From NCBI GenBank assembly GCA_947643405.1, contig CANRVY010000018.1, forward strand, positions 1 through 34,264: DNA of 34,264 nt. Direction: 5' to 3'. Origin of the DNA: an uncultured Mycoplasmatota bacterium. Its GTDB lineage: Bacteria > Bacillota_I > Bacilli_A > RF39 > UBA660. A program made the position numbers and the translations under genes. Shown piece after piece: positions 16,509-23,531 of this stretch (positions are counted from its first letter, which is position 1; every line of letters starts with the position of its first letter). The notes beneath the pieces are model-generated. The model did not search any database, had not been told where the DNA came from, and saw only the letters and a program-made list of their open reading frames with translations.

Positions 16509-17549
16509 TTATTTTAAAGCATCAAGTAATTCTGCTTTTTTCATTGTAGAATAACCTTTAATGTCTTTTGTTTTTGCCATTTCACGAAGTTCTGCTACTG
16601 TAAGAGTTGATAAATCATTTGATTTAACGGCTTTTTCTTCTTTTACTTCTACAGTTTCCTTCTTTTCTTCTTTTTTAGGTTCTACTTTTTCTGATGGTCT
16701 ATGATTATTTTTTTCAAATGATTTACGTCCGTCTTTAAAGTCTTTTGGACGATTATTTTCAAATCTTCTTGGCTCTCTTTTCTTTACTGTTTCTAAAGCT
16801 CTTTGCATAATGTCATTTGCACTATCGTTTTTATGTTTTTCATCAGTTGTTACATAGTCAACTAATTTTCCTCCATTTGCTTCAACAATTGCGTTTGCCA
16901 TTACACCAATAATTAGTTTTACTGCACGAATTGCATCATCATTTCCTGGAATTACATAGTCAACCATATCTGGATCACAGTTTGTATCTACAATACCAAA
17001 CACTGGGATATTTAATTTTCTTGCTTCTCTAATTGCAATATCTTCTTTTGATGGATCTACGATAAACATAGCGCTTGGTAATTTATGCATTTCTCTAATT
17101 CCACATAAAAGTTTATTTAATTTATCATATTCTTTTCTAAGACCAATTACTTCTTTCTTTGGTAGTAAATCAAAAGTACCATCTTTTTCCATTTTCTCAA
17201 TTTCTTCTAATCTTTTAACTCTTCTTCTAATTGTTTTGAAGTTTGTTAATGTACCACCAAGCCATCTTTCTGTTACATAATAAGAATCAGAACGAAGCGC
17301 TTCTTCTTTTGTAGCTTCACTAGCTTGTTTTCTAGTTCCTACAAATAAAACCTTTCCACCATTCTCAGCTATTTTCTTTAAAGCTGCATAAGCTTCTTCA
17401 ATTTTTTTCGCTGTTTTTTGTAAGTCGATAATATAAATATCATCTCTTGAAGTATAAATATACTCTTTCATTTTTGGATTCCATCTCTTTGTTTGATGAC
17501 CGAAATGTACCCCAGCTTCTAATAAATAACTCATTGACACTACTGCCAT
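16509..17549 (-). CDS. rpsB: 30S ribosomal protein S2 with long C-terminal extension
   Basis: Residues 1 to about 237 are a standard S2: [20 protein letters not shown] near the start, the FVGTRKQAS strand, [12 protein letters not shown] and the [25 protein letters not shown] signature. Usual bacterial S2 proteins end here or soon after. This protein continues for about 110 residues: a lysine/glutamate/arginine-rich, probably disordered linker (240-310), then a compact end piece [15 protein letters not shown] plus [15 protein letters not shown] that looks like a Rho-N/SAP-type helix-extended-helix nucleic-acid-binding motif. It has a structured leader with its own promoter and an AAAGGAGG SD. 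Confidence 0.95.
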   Translation of the reverse strand: MAVVSMSYLLEAGVHFGHQTKRWNPKMKEYIYTSRDDIYIIDLQKTAKKIEEAYAALKKIAENGGKVLFVGTRKQASEATKEEALRSDSYYVTERWLGGTLTNFKTIRRRVKRLEEIEKMEKDGTFDLLPKKEVIGLRKEYDKLNKLLCGIREMHKLPSAMFIVDPSKEDIAIREARKLNIPVFGIVDTNCDPDMVDYVIPGNDDAIRAVKLIIGVMANAIVEANGGKLVDYVTTDEKHKNDSANDIMQRALETVKKREPRRFENNRPKDFKDGRKSFEKNNHRPSEKVEPKKEEKKETVEVKEEKAVKSNDLSTLTVAELREMAKTKDIKGYSTMKKAELLDALK

Positions 17550-17648
17550 AATATTCCTCCTTTTGTTATTTCCTCCAACGACTCATCTTTTTACACCACC
17601 AATTTGGCACTAGGCATAAAAATCCTCGTTGTGTGTTTTAAAAAGCCA
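17550..17648 (-). promoter_or_regulatory. rpsB leader RNA, probable S2 autoregulatory element
   Basis: The transcribed leader of about 100 bases folds with an outer helix CAACGA/TCGTTG (17576-17581 with 17626-17631) next to the rpsB SD. An inner GC-rich part carries GCCTAGTGCC and GGTGGTG. Opening or closing of this helix near the SD fits translational feedback by S2, as known for rpsB leaders of other bacteria. That it is the same Firmicutes leader class is from memory. Confidence 0.55.
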
Positions 17649-17653
17649 CTATT

Positions 17654-17681
17654 ATTATATCATAATCTTATTCAATTACAA
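17654..17681 (-). promoter_or_regulatory. Promoter of rpsB-tsf
   Basis: TTGTAA (17676-17681), a 16-base spacer and TATAAT (17654-17659) on the minus strand. Transcription starts near 17647. Confidence 0.8.
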
Positions 17682-17753
17682 GTTTTTTTAGTGCTTTATT
17701 TAAAATTTTTTTTGTGCAAATGATATATATTTTTTTATATTAAATATAAACTA

Positions 17754-18671
17754 TTATGCTTTTATTTTTTCTTTTGACTTTTCAAGTGCTTTTGATTCAG
17801 CCATCAATGTATGCTCTGCTACTTCTACAACTCTTTTTATATCTGCTAATAATGTTTTCTTTTTCTTTCGTAAATTTTCCTTACTATCAGTTTTTAATTT
17901 AATCATAGTTCCTAGAAATGTTACTTCAGAACAAAAATAAACGAGTTTTTGCCTATCAATTTCTTTAGGAGCCAAACTAGCTTTCTTTTTTGCTTGATAA
18001 CGAATGTTTAATTTTTCTACTTCATTTTTGTTTCTATATATAACTCCTTCTTTATCTAGAAAAATAGTGATGCAATGATGCTCTCCCATAACTGAAGAAC
18101 TAATATACTCTTTCAAAGGAAATAGCCCATCACAAAAACTATCATCATCAAAAAAGCAATATTGTCCTAACCATTGTTGCTGTCTATTCCCATATATATC
18201 AATTACCATAATTTTTTTATTCCCTACTCTTATAGTTGAAAAGAAAGGAATTTCTACAACTGCTAATCCATCACCAAAATTACAAGCTTTCAGATATTGA
18301 CATGGTATCACTTCTTTTCCTTTTTTGTCAATATATCCATATTGATATTTTCCTTTGGAAACAACTGATCTTCCATCATGAAATGAACCTACTGTTATAT
18401 ATTCTTTTGGGCATACTATATGAATACTTCCATCTGGTTTTATAAATTGATATTGTTTACTGTTAGTTGGCAAAGTAAGGGCTAACCCCTCACTAAAATC
18501 AGCCGCATACTCAAAACTACATGGTATCACTTCTTCTCCGTTTTGATTAATATATCCATAAAGATTATCTTTTGTTCTAACCAGAGCCAAACCATCATAG
18601 ATTTCTCCAATATATGCATATTTATCCTCTTGATGATCCTTTATAATAATGTTTCCTATATTATAACTCAT
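17754..18671 (-). CDS. WG-repeat protein, 305 aa
   Basis: WG repeats are beta-strand units of about 35 residues with a GLA.V…YGYI...G.EVIPC pattern. At least three are visible: around 25-62 (GLALVRTKDNLYGYINQNG, then EVIPCSFEYAADFSEGLAL), 64-100 (degenerate) and 105-145 (KYQYGYIDKKGKEVIPCQYL, CNFGDGLAVVE). A fourth is decayed. The last 70 or so residues form a charged helix (KKKTLLADIKRVVEVAEHTL). There is no signal peptide, so it should be cytoplasmic. The repeats usually serve binding, and no partner is known. ACGAGGAGG precedes the ATG. It is the last gene of the nrtR-like/tdk run, 38 bases after the AAA_28-CYTH gene. Confidence 0.8.
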   Translation of the reverse strand: MSYNIGNIIIKDHQEDKYAYIGEIYDGLALVRTKDNLYGYINQNGEEVIPCSFEYAADFSEGLALTLPTNSKQYQFIKPDGSIHIVCPKEYITVGSFHDGRSVVSKGKYQYGYIDKKGKEVIPCQYLKACNFGDGLAVVEIPFFSTIRVGNKKIMVIDIYGNRQQQWLGQYCFFDDDSFCDGLFPLKEYISSSVMGEHHCITIFLDKEGVIYRNKNEVEKLNIRYQAKKKASLAPKEIDRQKLVYFCSEVTFLGTMIKLKTDSKENLRKKKKTLLADIKRVVEVAEHTLMAESKALEKSKEKIKA

Positions 18672-18709
18672 AATATTCCTCCTCGTATAATACTCTAAAG
18701 TTCTTCCTT

Positions 18710-19831
18710 TTATTTTATAATTTTTCCTTTTCCTTTTTGATTAATTTGTCCAAATAAACTAAAATTACGATAACTTGGATTGTCTGTTACTTCATCTAAT
18801 ACCACTAATCCAGAGGGTAAACTAATTCTATCATTTGCTTCGGTTGGTTCTACTTCTAATAAACAAAGATCTAAGTTTCTAAATACATCTAAAGTGAAAT
18901 ATTGATTGTTATGAACAAAAGAATAACGATCTTTTAAAATTGGTGTTTTAATACTATTAGCTGTTCTTCTTAAATACTCTTTTTCTTTCATATGACGCAT
19001 TGTTTTCACTCTTACTTCTGGATCACTTGTATCTTTTTTATGAATTTCAAAGTACATTGAAGCGTTTTCATCACTCATTTTTCTAAAACAACATTCTTCG
19101 GCATCTTCTGTATATATTTGTTCAATTCTCATTTTTTTCACATTTGCCAAAGTTTCAAGAAATGATTCTACACTAGATGACTTCACTAGAAATTTCCTTT
19201 GTCTTTGAATTGGTACAGGAACGCCTAACTCTCTATGAATGTTCCTAACCACTTGATCCATTTTACTATTAAAGTCCTGATTATTTGCAATTACATGTAA
19301 ATTTGGATGTCCTATCCAACAATTCAATGTTGTATCATCTAAATTACGTGCTTCTTCTACTGATTCACTTCTTGCTTCATTATTCTCCAATGTATAAAAT
19401 TCCTCTGCTCCTTTTGCTGCTGTTACTAAGTGTAAAATAGCTTGATATCTTGTTAACAAATCAATTTCTTTTAACCCATATTCTTTTAATATTTGTTCAA
19501 AACCATCTTTATCAATATATGCCTTATTATCTAATACCCCTCTATCACAAACAAGCAAACATTTTGTATCTTCTGGTAATGTCATTGCAAAACTTTCATA
19601 CATTGCTTCTTTATATAATTGATAGCCAACAATTCCTTTTTGAAATTGATAAGTTGGAATGGATAAAATCCCAAATGGTCGAGCTCCTCCATTTATTAGT
19701 TCAGTAGCGCTTTCTCCTATAATAAAGACTTTATAACCTTTTTCAGTAAACTCTTTTTCAATTCTTTGAAGTGCTGTCGTTTTTCCTGCACAAGGTCCTC
19801 CTGTTAATACAATTTTTGTAATTTGACTCAT
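18710..19831 (-). CDS. AAA_28 P-loop kinase-like domain fused to a CYTH domain (TTD14-like)
   Basis: Residues 1 to about 200 are an AAA_28 (NadR/TTD14-type) P-loop domain: VLTGGPCAGKTT (8-19), the ESATELINGG segment (about 39-48), LLVCDRGVLDNKAYID as Walker B with an Asp-Arg pair, and a C-terminal switch helix. From about 210 a CYTH/TTM-like domain follows: RQRKFLVK, paired strands with alternating basic and acidic residues (EVRVKTMR, DRYSFVHNN), FTLDVFR, LCLLEVEPTE and a C-terminal NPSYRNFSL. The same pairing is known from Drosophila TTD14. CYTH tunnels bind triphosphates and AAA_28 domains bind or phosphorylate nucleotide-like substrates, but the reaction is not known. Its ATG overlaps the stop of the histidine phosphatase gene by one base (TAATG). 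Confidence 0.8.
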   Translation of the reverse strand: MSQITKIVLTGGPCAGKTTALQRIEKEFTEKGYKVFIIGESATELINGGARPFGILSIPTYQFQKGIVGYQLYKEAMYESFAMTLPEDTKCLLVCDRGVLDNKAYIDKDGFEQILKEYGLKEIDLLTRYQAILHLVTAAKGAEEFYTLENNEARSESVEEARNLDDTTLNCWIGHPNLHVIANNQDFNSKMDQVVRNIHRELGVPVPIQRQRKFLVKSSSVESFLETLANVKKMRIEQIYTEDAEECCFRKMSDENASMYFEIHKKDTSDPEVRVKTMRHMKEKEYLRRTANSIKTPILKDRYSFVHNNQYFTLDVFRNLDLCLLEVEPTEANDRISLPSGLVVLDEVTDNPSYRNFSLFGQINQKGKGKIIK

Positions 19832-20409
19832 TATTCTCTACGCTCCTTTGGATCATATATTTTTTTTAAAACTTTCTGTTTTGGGTCTAGTTCATGAAGT
19901 GAAGCATGAGTAACTCCAAAACGCTTTTTGTCATTTGATAACGATTCATGATTTAAATGAAAATAATACATATTAATTGGGCCACGGTGTGTAACAATTA
20001 GGCATTTTTCTAAACCCAGTAACCATTCTAATACCTCTTTTTGTCGTCTGTATAAATCTAACATAGATTCTCCCTTTGGATAGCTTGCATAGATTCCAAC
20101 ATTTTCCATATAATCTGGATATAATTGTTCTGCTTGTTCTTTTGGCATGCCAGTCAAAAGTCCTTTATCTAATTCTCTTAAACAAGGTTGTAACTCAATT
20201 GGAATATGATATGCATCTGATACAAGCCGAGCCGTTTCAACAGCTCTTTTGATATCACTGCTATAAATTCTATCAAATACAATTTGGGACTCTTCCATAA
20301 ATTCTATTGTCCTTTTAACTTGTTCAATTCCCTCTTCTACTAGTTCTACATTACTCCATCCCCCTATAAAACGTTCATCGTCTAAGCCATGTCTTAAAAG
20401 ATAATTCAT
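19831..20409 (-). CDS. Histidine phosphatase superfamily (phosphoglycerate mutase-like)
   Basis: This 192-aa protein has the phosphohistidine motif as LLRHG (4-8), SSDIKRAVETA (about 50-60), the acidic LRELDKGLLTG (about 77-87) and the second catalytic histidine in IVTHRGPINMYYF (about 141-153). It is a small-branch phosphatase of the cobC/gpmB kind and not a glycolytic mutase, since the mutase-specific insert is missing. Substrates of such enzymes range from nucleotides to sugar phosphates. Being between tdk and the AAA_28-CYTH gene, a nucleotide or cofactor substrate is likely. GATAAGGAG precedes its ATG, and its stop is coupled to the next gene. Confidence 0.85.
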   Translation of the reverse strand: MNYLLRHGLDDERFIGGWSNVELVEEGIEQVKRTIEFMEESQIVFDRIYSSDIKRAVETARLVSDAYHIPIELQPCLRELDKGLLTGMPKEQAEQLYPDYMENVGIYASYPKGESMLDLYRRQKEVLEWLLGLEKCLIVTHRGPINMYYFHLNHESLSNDKKRFGVTHASLHELDPKQKVLKKIYDPKERRE

Positions 20410-20469
20410 ATTTTTCTCCTTATCATATGTCTTTTTGACACTTATTTATTTGTTAAAGAAATGCATTTA

Positions 20470-21141
20470 TTATGCACTTTCTACTCGCTTATATTTTGGT
20501 GGCTTTATGACAAATTGTTTTGGCTTTCCCCCAAAATCTAACACTCTATCTTTATCATATACTTCTTTTAAATAATGCTCCCCACAAAGTGGTACATACT
20601 CAATTTTACTATCACTACCATCAATGACAACTTCTGGTCCCTCCAACACAAATTCCCCATTTACCTTTCTCCCTTGAAATTTTGCTTTTGAGCCACATCC
20701 TTTGATTCCACATATATTAATTAATTCTTCAATATGATCTGCCCATCGCATTAATGGATTACTCCCAGTAAAAAATTCGGCTTTAAAAGTGGTTCTCAAA
20801 CTATAACATATTACAGGAATATCATAATATTTGGTAATACGATAAAGATCGATCACTTGCTCTTCATTTAAAAACTCAGCTTCATCTACAAGTACACATG
20901 CAATTCCTCTTTCTTTCCATATTTCTCCATAAGGCAATAATCTTTCACTCTCACCAATTAAAAATTCAACTTTTCTATCTTTACCAAGTCTAGAAACAAC
21001 CGTATCCTCTCCCTTTGTATCTTTTACTGATTTTATTACAATTACTGGTAACCCATTTTCTTCATAGTTGTGCGCTACTTGTAAAAGCGCTGTTGTTTTT
21101 CCGCAATTCATTGCTCCATATCTAAAACTTAAACTTGCCAT
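20470..21141 (-). CDS. tdk: Thymidine kinase, TK1 type
   Basis: Thymidine kinase makes dTMP from thymidine with ATP (salvage). The P-loop GAMNCGKT is at 9-16, the catalytic Glu lies in LVDEAEFL (about 84-91), and the base-binding CYSLRTTFKAEFFTGS loop is near 113-128. Two cysteine pairs of the structural zinc lobe follow (ICGIKGCGSKAKFQGR and a later VPLCGEHY). I start it at the ATG 21141, with AAGGAGGAAGT directly upstream; the in-frame GTG at 21165 would add eight residues covering that SD. At 223 aa it is a little longer than usual. It lies 59 bases after the nrtR-like regulator on the same strand. Confidence 0.93.
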   Translation of the reverse strand: MASLSFRYGAMNCGKTTALLQVAHNYEENGLPVIVIKSVKDTKGEDTVVSRLGKDRKVEFLIGESERLLPYGEIWKERGIACVLVDEAEFLNEEQVIDLYRITKYYDIPVICYSLRTTFKAEFFTGSNPLMRWADHIEELINICGIKGCGSKAKFQGRKVNGEFVLEGPEVVIDGSDSKIEYVPLCGEHYLKEVYDKDRVLDFGGKPKQFVIKPPKYKRVESA

Positions 21142-21200
21142 ACTTCCTCCTTTATATGTGTTCACTTTACACTTTTTAGATGTTTAAAAAAGCATATTCT

Positions 21201-21875
21201 TTAAAATACCTTTTTTTCTTCTATTTTCTTTTTGAAGCGATATTGTTTAGCAGGCTTTTTACCTTCAAATTTTGCTGTTTCTCCTGTATCTTCAATCAAA
21301 TCTAAACTAAGCATTTTTTTTCTAAAATTTCTACGATCTAATTTCATTCCTAATATTGCTTCATATACTTTCTGAAGTTCAGGAAGTGAAAAAACTCCTG
21401 GAAACAAGGATTTTAAAATTGTAGACGAAACTATTTTTTTCTGAAGTTCTTTTAACGCTTCTACCAATATTTCATTATGATCATACCCAAGCGGTGGAAC
21501 TTTATCTATTGGAAACCAATCAGCATTAGATGTCCTAAGTGTTTCTCTTAATACTTCTACTCGTTTACTATCAATTACCCCAATATAGGAAACTGCCACC
21601 ATTCTCATAATTGGAGAACGATCAACACGTCCAAATACTCCAAATTGATAAATTTCAATATTTTTGATTCCCGTTTTTTCTGAGATTTCTCTTTTGGCGC
21701 CTTCCATTAAATCTTCATTGTTATAAAGCGCTCCACCAGTCAAAATCCAGTCTCCCAAGAAAGGTTCGTTTTTTCTTTTGACCAACAATACTTTTGTAAT
21801 TCCCTGCTCAACTGTAAAAATGGCAGTAATAACATGAATTCCTTGATTTTTATAAAGCTTATCTTTTACATTCAT
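21201..21875 (-). CDS. NrtR-like transcriptional regulator (Nudix-like domain plus winged helix)
   Basis: Residues 1-135 are a Nudix fold; the box reads GALYNNEDLMEGAKREISEKTGI in pattern, with Lys where the second Glu of the REUxEE core should be, so hydrolysis is probably lost. Residues 150-224 match the C-terminal winged helix of NrtR regulators: SLPELQKVYEAILGMKLD, then RRNFRKKMLSL and KPAKQYRF. NrtR proteins sense ADP-ribose or related compounds and repress NAD or sugar genes. The start is ATG 21875 with AGGTGG seven bases upstream; an in-frame upstream start at 21920 would cover the promoter. It is first in a run with tdk, a histidine phosphatase and the AAA_28-CYTH gene, which may be its targets, and it may bind its own divergent promoter region. 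Confidence 0.8.
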   Translation of the reverse strand: MNVKDKLYKNQGIHVITAIFTVEQGITKVLLVKRKNEPFLGDWILTGGALYNNEDLMEGAKREISEKTGIKNIEIYQFGVFGRVDRSPIMRMVAVSYIGVIDSKRVEVLRETLRTSNADWFPIDKVPPLGYDHNEILVEALKELQKKIVSSTILKSLFPGVFSLPELQKVYEAILGMKLDRRNFRKKMLSLDLIEDTGETAKFEGKKPAKQYRFKKKIEEKKVF

Positions 21876-21891
21876 TCTACCACCTATTTTC

Positions 21892-21920
21892 ATTATAAGC
21901 GTAATAACAACACTTGTCAA
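21892..21920 (-). promoter_or_regulatory. Promoter of the nrtR-like/tdk operon
   Basis: TTGACA (21915-21920), a 17-base spacer and TATAAT (21892-21897) on the minus strand: a full consensus promoter. The -35 lies inside the palindrome at 21914-21934. Confidence 0.85.
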
Positions 21921-21934
21921 TATGAAGTTGACAA
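21914..21934. promoter_or_regulatory. 21-bp palindrome shared by two divergent promoters (possible operator)
   Basis: TTGTCAA, seven bases, TTGACAA: perfect 7-bp half-sites. Each half is also the -35 box of one of two divergent consensus promoters, which by itself would make a palindrome. A dimeric regulator bound here would block both directions, and the NrtR-like protein next door is the obvious candidate. Confidence 0.45.
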
Positions 21935-21956
21935 TTTTTATAAAATTGTTTACAAT
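21928..21956 (+). promoter_or_regulatory. Promoter of the 142-aa gene
   Basis: TTGACA (21928-21933), a 17-base spacer and TACAAT (21951-21956), 25 bases before the ATG at 21981. Confidence 0.8.
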
Positions 21957-21980
21957 AACCTTCCAAAGGACTGATATTAT

Positions 21981-22409
21981 ATGATGATATATGATTGTTT
22001 TTATGTTAGTTTAGCAACTTTATTAGACCCTGAAAACTATTTTCAAGAATTTAAATATGCAAGAAAAATACTTAAATATTTAAAAGATACATATCCTGAA
22101 TTAGAAGAAAATATATGGAAAGAATATGTTTTAGCAAGTTATGAACTCCATCGTGACCATCTTTCTATTCAAGGAAGATTACACTATATAAAAGGAATCA
22201 TATTTTGCGAAAATTATCCTGAATATATAGAAGATGTTTTAATAGAACAAAGAAGAAGGATTTTAGAATATAGAAGTATTAATGGAAATCCTTCCAAGCA
22301 TGTAAAACTTGCAATCACCGAATTTACCTATCAACAATTTATAGAGCAATTAGAAGAAGATAGCAAACTTTTATTATTTACACCGCCTGCTTCTTTAATT
22401 CCACAATAA
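21981..22409 (+). CDS. Hypothetical protein, 142 aa
   Basis: I do not recognise this protein. It is soluble and strongly helical, rich in Tyr, Glu and Ile, with no membrane segment. A REx-like basic/aromatic middle (SYELHRDHLSIQGRLHYIKG, about 54-73) stands out, but no known motif does. AAAGGA lies 10 bases before the ATG at 21981; a second ATG follows at once. It is one of the few plus-strand genes, transcribed away from the NrtR-like regulator from a promoter that shares its -35 palindrome, so both may be under the same control. It ends in a bidirectional terminator. Confidence 0.65.
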   Translation: MMIYDCFYVSLATLLDPENYFQEFKYARKILKYLKDTYPELEENIWKEYVLASYELHRDHLSIQGRLHYIKGIIFCENYPEYIEDVLIEQRRRILEYRSINGNPSKHVKLAITEFTYQQFIEQLEEDSKLLLFTPPASLIPQ

Positions 22410-22439
22410 AAGAGAAATTAGTGTGTTAGTTTCTCTTTT
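22408..22439. terminator. Bidirectional terminator between convergent genes
   Basis: AAAAGAGAAA (22408-22417) pairs with TTTCTCTTTT (22430-22439), with T-rich flanks on both sides. It serves the plus-strand 142-aa gene and minus-strand yqeY. Confidence 0.85.
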
Positions 22440-22858
22440 ACTTTTTTACTTACTAAACTCATATCAGTTTTTCCTTTTAACTTAGGCGTTAACATTCCCA
22501 TGATTTTTCCCATATCTGATGGAGCCCCTGGATTTATAATACCAAAAACTTCTTCAATAATAGAATCTACTTCTTCTTCACTCAATTGCTCTGGCATATA
22601 ACGTGATAATATATCAATTTCACTTTGGGTTTTCTCAATTAGATCAGTTCTATTTCCTTTTTCAAATTCGGCAATAGATTCTTTTCTCGTTTTTATTTCA
22701 CGACTTAAAATACTAATTACTTCTTCATCCGTCAATGGATGTTTTGCCTTAATTTCTTCTAATTGCATAGCTCCCTTTACCATACGAATTACAGTTAACA
22801 ATTCCTTGTCTTGTTCCTTCATAGCTTGCTTTAAATCTTCTAAAATTCTTTCCCTCAT
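22418..22858 (-). CDS. yqeY: YqeY/GatB-tail domain protein
   Basis: The 146-aa protein is a complete YqeY: the N-terminal helical bundle starts RILEDLKQAMKEQDKELLTVIRMVK, followed by KTRKESIAEFEKGNRTDLIEK (about 57-77), and the C-terminal helix-hairpin domain like the GatB tail has NPGAPSDMGKIMGML (about 109-123). The GatB-like tail binds tRNA in amidotransferases. The role of stand-alone YqeY is not settled. It lies 34 bases after rpsU, the usual rpsU-yqeY order in Firmicutes, with a hairpin between them and the SD AAAGGAG. Confidence 0.92.
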   Translation of the reverse strand: MRERILEDLKQAMKEQDKELLTVIRMVKGAMQLEEIKAKHPLTDEEVISILSREIKTRKESIAEFEKGNRTDLIEKTQSEIDILSRYMPEQLSEEEVDSIIEEVFGIINPGAPSDMGKIMGMLTPKLKGKTDMSLVSKKVKEKLTH

Positions 22859-22874
22859 TATAATTCTCCTTTCG

Positions 22875-22894
22875 AAAAAAAGCCTGACAGGCTT
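22875..22894 (-). terminator. Hairpin between rpsU and yqeY
   Basis: On the minus strand, AAGCCT-GTC-AGGCTT is followed by about five further U residues. It is a compact intrinsic terminator overlapping the space between two cotranscribed genes, so it probably attenuates yqeY. Confidence 0.75.
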
Positions 22895-23087
22895 AATTAT
22901 AATTTCTTTCTCTACGACGGCTATTTCTGATCGCTTCTTTTTTGGCCTTTCTTCTTCTTACGCCTGGTTTCATATACCCTTCTTGTCTTTCACGTAAATT
23001 TTTTAGGAGGCCATCCTTAACGTTTTTTTGTTTCATTGTTCTAATTGCACCATCAACATTTCCGTTTCGAACGATTACTTTTGTCAT
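22893..23087 (-). CDS. rpsU: 30S ribosomal protein S21
   Basis: S21 is a small basic protein of the 30S subunit that helps mRNA base-pairing at initiation. The 64-aa sequence has the full family pattern: VIVRNGNVDGAIRTMKQKN at the start, LRERQEGYMKPGVRRRKAKK in the middle, and an arginine-rich end RRRERNYN. GGGAGGGAATC precedes the ATG. It has its own strong promoter and is followed by yqeY. Confidence 0.96.
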   Translation of the reverse strand: MTKVIVRNGNVDGAIRTMKQKNVKDGLLKNLRERQEGYMKPGVRRRKAKKEAIRNSRRRERNYN

Positions 23088-23116
23088 TTAGATTCCCTCC
23101 CTTCTTGGCTAAGTTC

Positions 23117-23145
23117 ATTATAACACTTAAAGATTAAGATTTCAA
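23117..23145 (-). promoter_or_regulatory. Promoter of rpsU-yqeY
   Basis: TTGAAA (23140-23145), a 17-base spacer and TATAAT (23117-23122) with TG before it (extended -10), on the minus strand. It lies just after the bacteriocin locus terminator. Confidence 0.8.
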
Positions 23146-23195
23146 CTATAAAAGCTAGAAAAAGAAAGCATTTCGACAAAAATCGTTAGAATCAG

Positions 23196-23217
23196 AAAAA
23201 AGCACCAAAGTGCTTTT
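23196..23217 (-). terminator. Terminator of the bacteriocin-type operon
   Basis: AAAAGCAC (23198-23205), CAAA, GTGCTTTT (23210-23217): a perfect 8-bp stem with a U run on the minus strand, overlapping the stop of the third small peptide gene. It closes the operon that begins with the C39 exporter. Confidence 0.85.
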
Positions 23218-23362
23218 AATAAATACGAATAATGGTTCCTATAATTCTACCTGTTTTTAATATCATTTCTACTATATTAGCAAGGAATGGTACTATAAGC
23301 GGTATTCCTGCAATTACTAACACTGGTATAATTACCTTCTCTAACTTTTTTATAGTGGACAT
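23216..23362 (-). CDS. Small hydrophobic peptide, 48 aa (third peptide of the locus)
   Basis: From the ATG at 23362 the frame encodes 48 residues starting MSTIKKLEKVIIPVLVIAGI and ending GRIIGTIIRIY. It is hydrophobic with four Lys/Arg pairs of charge at the ends, two helix-breaking Pro segments (IPVLVIAGIPLIVP) and a GxxxG motif (GRIIG). There is no double-glycine leader and no cysteine. AAGGAAAATATATT precedes the ATG, and the start overlaps the second prepeptide's stop by 13 bases, so it is translationally coupled. It could be the immunity protein, a leaderless bacteriocin or a third membrane-active peptide. Typical immunity proteins of two-peptide systems are larger. The small size means automatic gene finding would easily miss it. 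Confidence 0.7.
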   Translation of the reverse strand: MSTIKKLEKVIIPVLVIAGIPLIVPFLANIVEMILKTGRIIGTIIRIY

Positions 23363-23517
23363 AATATATTTTCCTTAGATCTACGAAATGCAGAGCCTAG
23401 ACTTCTTCCTAAATCTAATAATACATCAATTCCTCTTACTAGCGCATTAATAAATGTTCCTGTAATACTAACGCCTCCCATTATTCCATTCATTTTTTCT
23501 AAGTTTAATTCTTTCAT
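23350..23517 (-). CDS. Double-glycine-leader bacteriocin-like prepeptide B, 55 aa
   Basis: The first 15 residues, MKELNLEKMNGIMGG, are a double-glycine leader with Met at -7, Ile at -4 and Gly-Gly at -2/-1, as required by C39 peptidases. The predicted 40-residue product starts VSITGTFINALVRGIDVLL, is amphipathic and slightly basic, holds a GxxxG motif (GRSLG) and ends with Cys near the C-terminus (ILCPL). AGAGAGGAGAC lies 7-8 bases before the ATG. The gene is 14 bases after prepeptide A and upstream of the 48-aa peptide. Together with A and the exporter this fits a two-peptide (class IIb) bacteriocin, though a signalling peptide pair is possible. No similarity to a named bacteriocin was recognised. 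Confidence 0.8.
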   Translation of the reverse strand: MKELNLEKMNGIMGGVSITGTFINALVRGIDVLLDLGRSLGSAFRRSKENILCPL

Positions 23518-23531
23518 TTTCTGTCTCCTCT

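Noticed and set aside
17591-17617. Micro-ORF MPSAKLVV in the rpsB leader with an upstream GAGG
   Set aside because: Its bases coincide with the GCCTAGTGCC and GGTGGTG parts of the structured leader, so RNA structure accounts for them. No residue bias is seen.
18710-19831. NadR (nicotinamide riboside kinase)
   Set aside because: Only the P-loop part is NadR-like; the second half is CYTH-like, and no adenylyltransferase domain is present.
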